Below are positions 49,743 to 64,000 of a DNA stretch of 64,000 bases, piece after piece. The position numbers were made by a program, and so were the translations under genes. Every line of letters begins with the position of its first letter. Position 1 is the stretch's first letter. The stretch comes from Ophiura sarsii (lineage: Eukaryota; Echinodermata; Ophiuroidea; Amphilepidida; Ophiuridae). The notes beneath the pieces are model-generated. The model worked only from the letters and a program-made list of their open reading frames with translations. It made no database searches and was not told the origin of the DNA. Where the stretch lies: contig CM069452.1 in NCBI GenBank assembly GCA_035610835.1, positions 63,946,368 through 64,010,367 of the forward strand, read 5' to 3'.

Positions 49743-50293
49743 GTTATGACAAGTAAAAACACGGACATATTATTTTAAAACTTATTCTTAAACAGCTCAA
49801 ATGTATAGTCAATTCTCATTGGTTCTCAGAAAAATCGGCGACATTTATATCAAACAACTTTTAACACGGCGTACATTAATAAGCGTGACCCATTGCGTGA
49901 TCAGTAAAATTTTCTTCCTTAACGCAGAGTTATGCAGCGCTTTTCTTGCGTGCTTATGCGGCGGCGCATTACGCCGACGCACGGTGTACTTACCGCATGA
50001 AATATATATAACAAAAAATCTATAATCTCCCGGTTGCTTTTAAATCTTACAAATAATTAGGTTAACTCTGCAAAAAAAAGTGGAACATGTCGCGAGAATC
50101 ACCTAGTCAGAACTCAAAATGTGGCTTCAATCACAACAGAAGTCATCGAAGTTTTAAAGGTGCTCGGTATGTCATCGCTGCAACAAATTAAAACTGTTGC
50201 TTTATCTTTTGTGTCAACTAAAAACGTCATCGATAATTTGAATATCTCATTGTTGAAACGAAATGTTGAATCCGTGTACAAAGGTTCACGGTC

Positions 50294-50671
50294 TGTAGAC
50301 CTTAAGCGAAAATAATACCATTTTATATTGGTAATTAGCAATCGTTAGAATCGTTAGATTAGAAGCGATTAGAATGTTCCGACATTTATCCAGATGGCCT
50401 ATAGGCCTACCCTTCTCCAGTACACACACTCGGTAACGGTATCATTTCTCCAGCTTGCAATTGAATGGTGTGTCATGATTACAATGTGTAGACCTTAAGC
50501 GAAAATAATACCATTTTAAATTGGTAATTAGCAATCATTAGAATCGTTAGATTACAAGCGATTAGAATGTTCCGACATTTATCCAGATGGCCTATAGGCC
50601 TACCCTTCTCCAGTACACACACTCGGTAACGGTATCATTTCTCCAGCTTGCAATTGAATGGTGTGTCATGA

Positions 50672-50680
<9 letters not shown>
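50294..50680. repeat. 193-bp tandem duplication in gene 2 3' region
   Basis: TGTAGACCTTAAGCGAAAAT through GGTGTGTCATGATTACAATG is present twice (50294-50486 and 50487-50680) with very few differences. The second copy includes the gene 2 stop codon (TTACAATGTTAC region); the first is its 3' flank. Confidence 0.93.
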
Positions 50681-63964
<13,284 letters not shown>

Positions 63965-64000
63965 CTGCAATTTAAAAGCAATAATAACTAAAGATTACTG

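Larger units (their letters stand above)
45285..50671. other. Intergenic region between gene 1 and gene 2
   Basis: Should contain the promoter of gene 1 (near 45.3-45.6 kb) and the 3' end of gene 2. Apart from the repeats listed, I see no exon I can defend. A strong TATA box was not found upstream of gene 1. The stretch 46.5-48.5 kb holds only unremarkable AT-rich sequence with scattered short ORFs. Confidence 0.5.

Noticed and set aside
50086..50315. Plus ORFs next to the gene 2 3' end
   Set aside because: Short, overlap the duplicated 3' region and have no domain signal.

Overview
This is eukaryotic, intron-rich, repeat-dense genomic DNA, most likely from a marine invertebrate. An echinoderm or hemichordate-like deuterostome is my inference, based on the AT-rich sequence full of short inverted-repeat transposons, tRNA-derived SINEs and long poly-C/poly-G tracts, and on a duplicated, divergent receptor tyrosine kinase (RTK). 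There is no bacterial-type gene organisation. All convincing coding sequence is short exons with GT/AG borders on the minus strand.

Two paralogous receptor-kinase genes lie head to tail on the minus strand. Gene 1 runs from a signal-peptide exon at about 45.2 kb down to 1.5 kb. Its 16 exons join in phase into about 690 codons, and its last exon is missing or lies left of the window. Gene 2 runs from beyond the right edge (first visible exon at 63.96 kb) down to a stop codon at 50.67 kb, with 14 exons and 726 visible residues. The predicted proteins have an ectodomain of two fibronectin-III-like modules, one transmembrane helix, a short juxtamembrane segment, a tyrosine-kinase domain and a tail with an NPxY motif. 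Gene 2 carries an additional thrombospondin type-1 (TSP1) exon just outside the membrane that gene 1 lacks. In both genes the catalytic-loop HRD is replaced by NGD and the APE by SLE, while the glycine loop, VAVK lysine, alpha-C glutamate, catalytic aspartate and DFG are kept.

Layout: 1-1.5 kb, repeats downstream of gene 1; 1.5-4.7 kb, gene 1 kinase exons; 4.8-10 kb, an intron filled by a tandem SINE array and a 2.45 kb tandem duplication; 10.2-12 kb, gene 1 transmembrane and membrane-proximal exons; 12.7-24.2 kb, three very large fold-back elements inside introns around the exon at 17.5 kb; 24.6-26.7 kb, ectodomain exons; 26.7-41.3 kb, a giant intron with satellite-like arrays, a 3.1 kb terminal-inverted-repeat (TIR) element and an ACGTA-rich element carrying a small TATA-driven ORF; 41.3-45.2 kb, gene 1 5' exons; 45.3-50.6 kb, intergenic repeats; 50.7-64 kb, gene 2.

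Exon borders were worked out by eye from splice dinucleotides, reading-frame phase and comparison of the two paralogues. Mobile-element superfamily names are inferences from termini and target-site patterns. No database comparison was possible.
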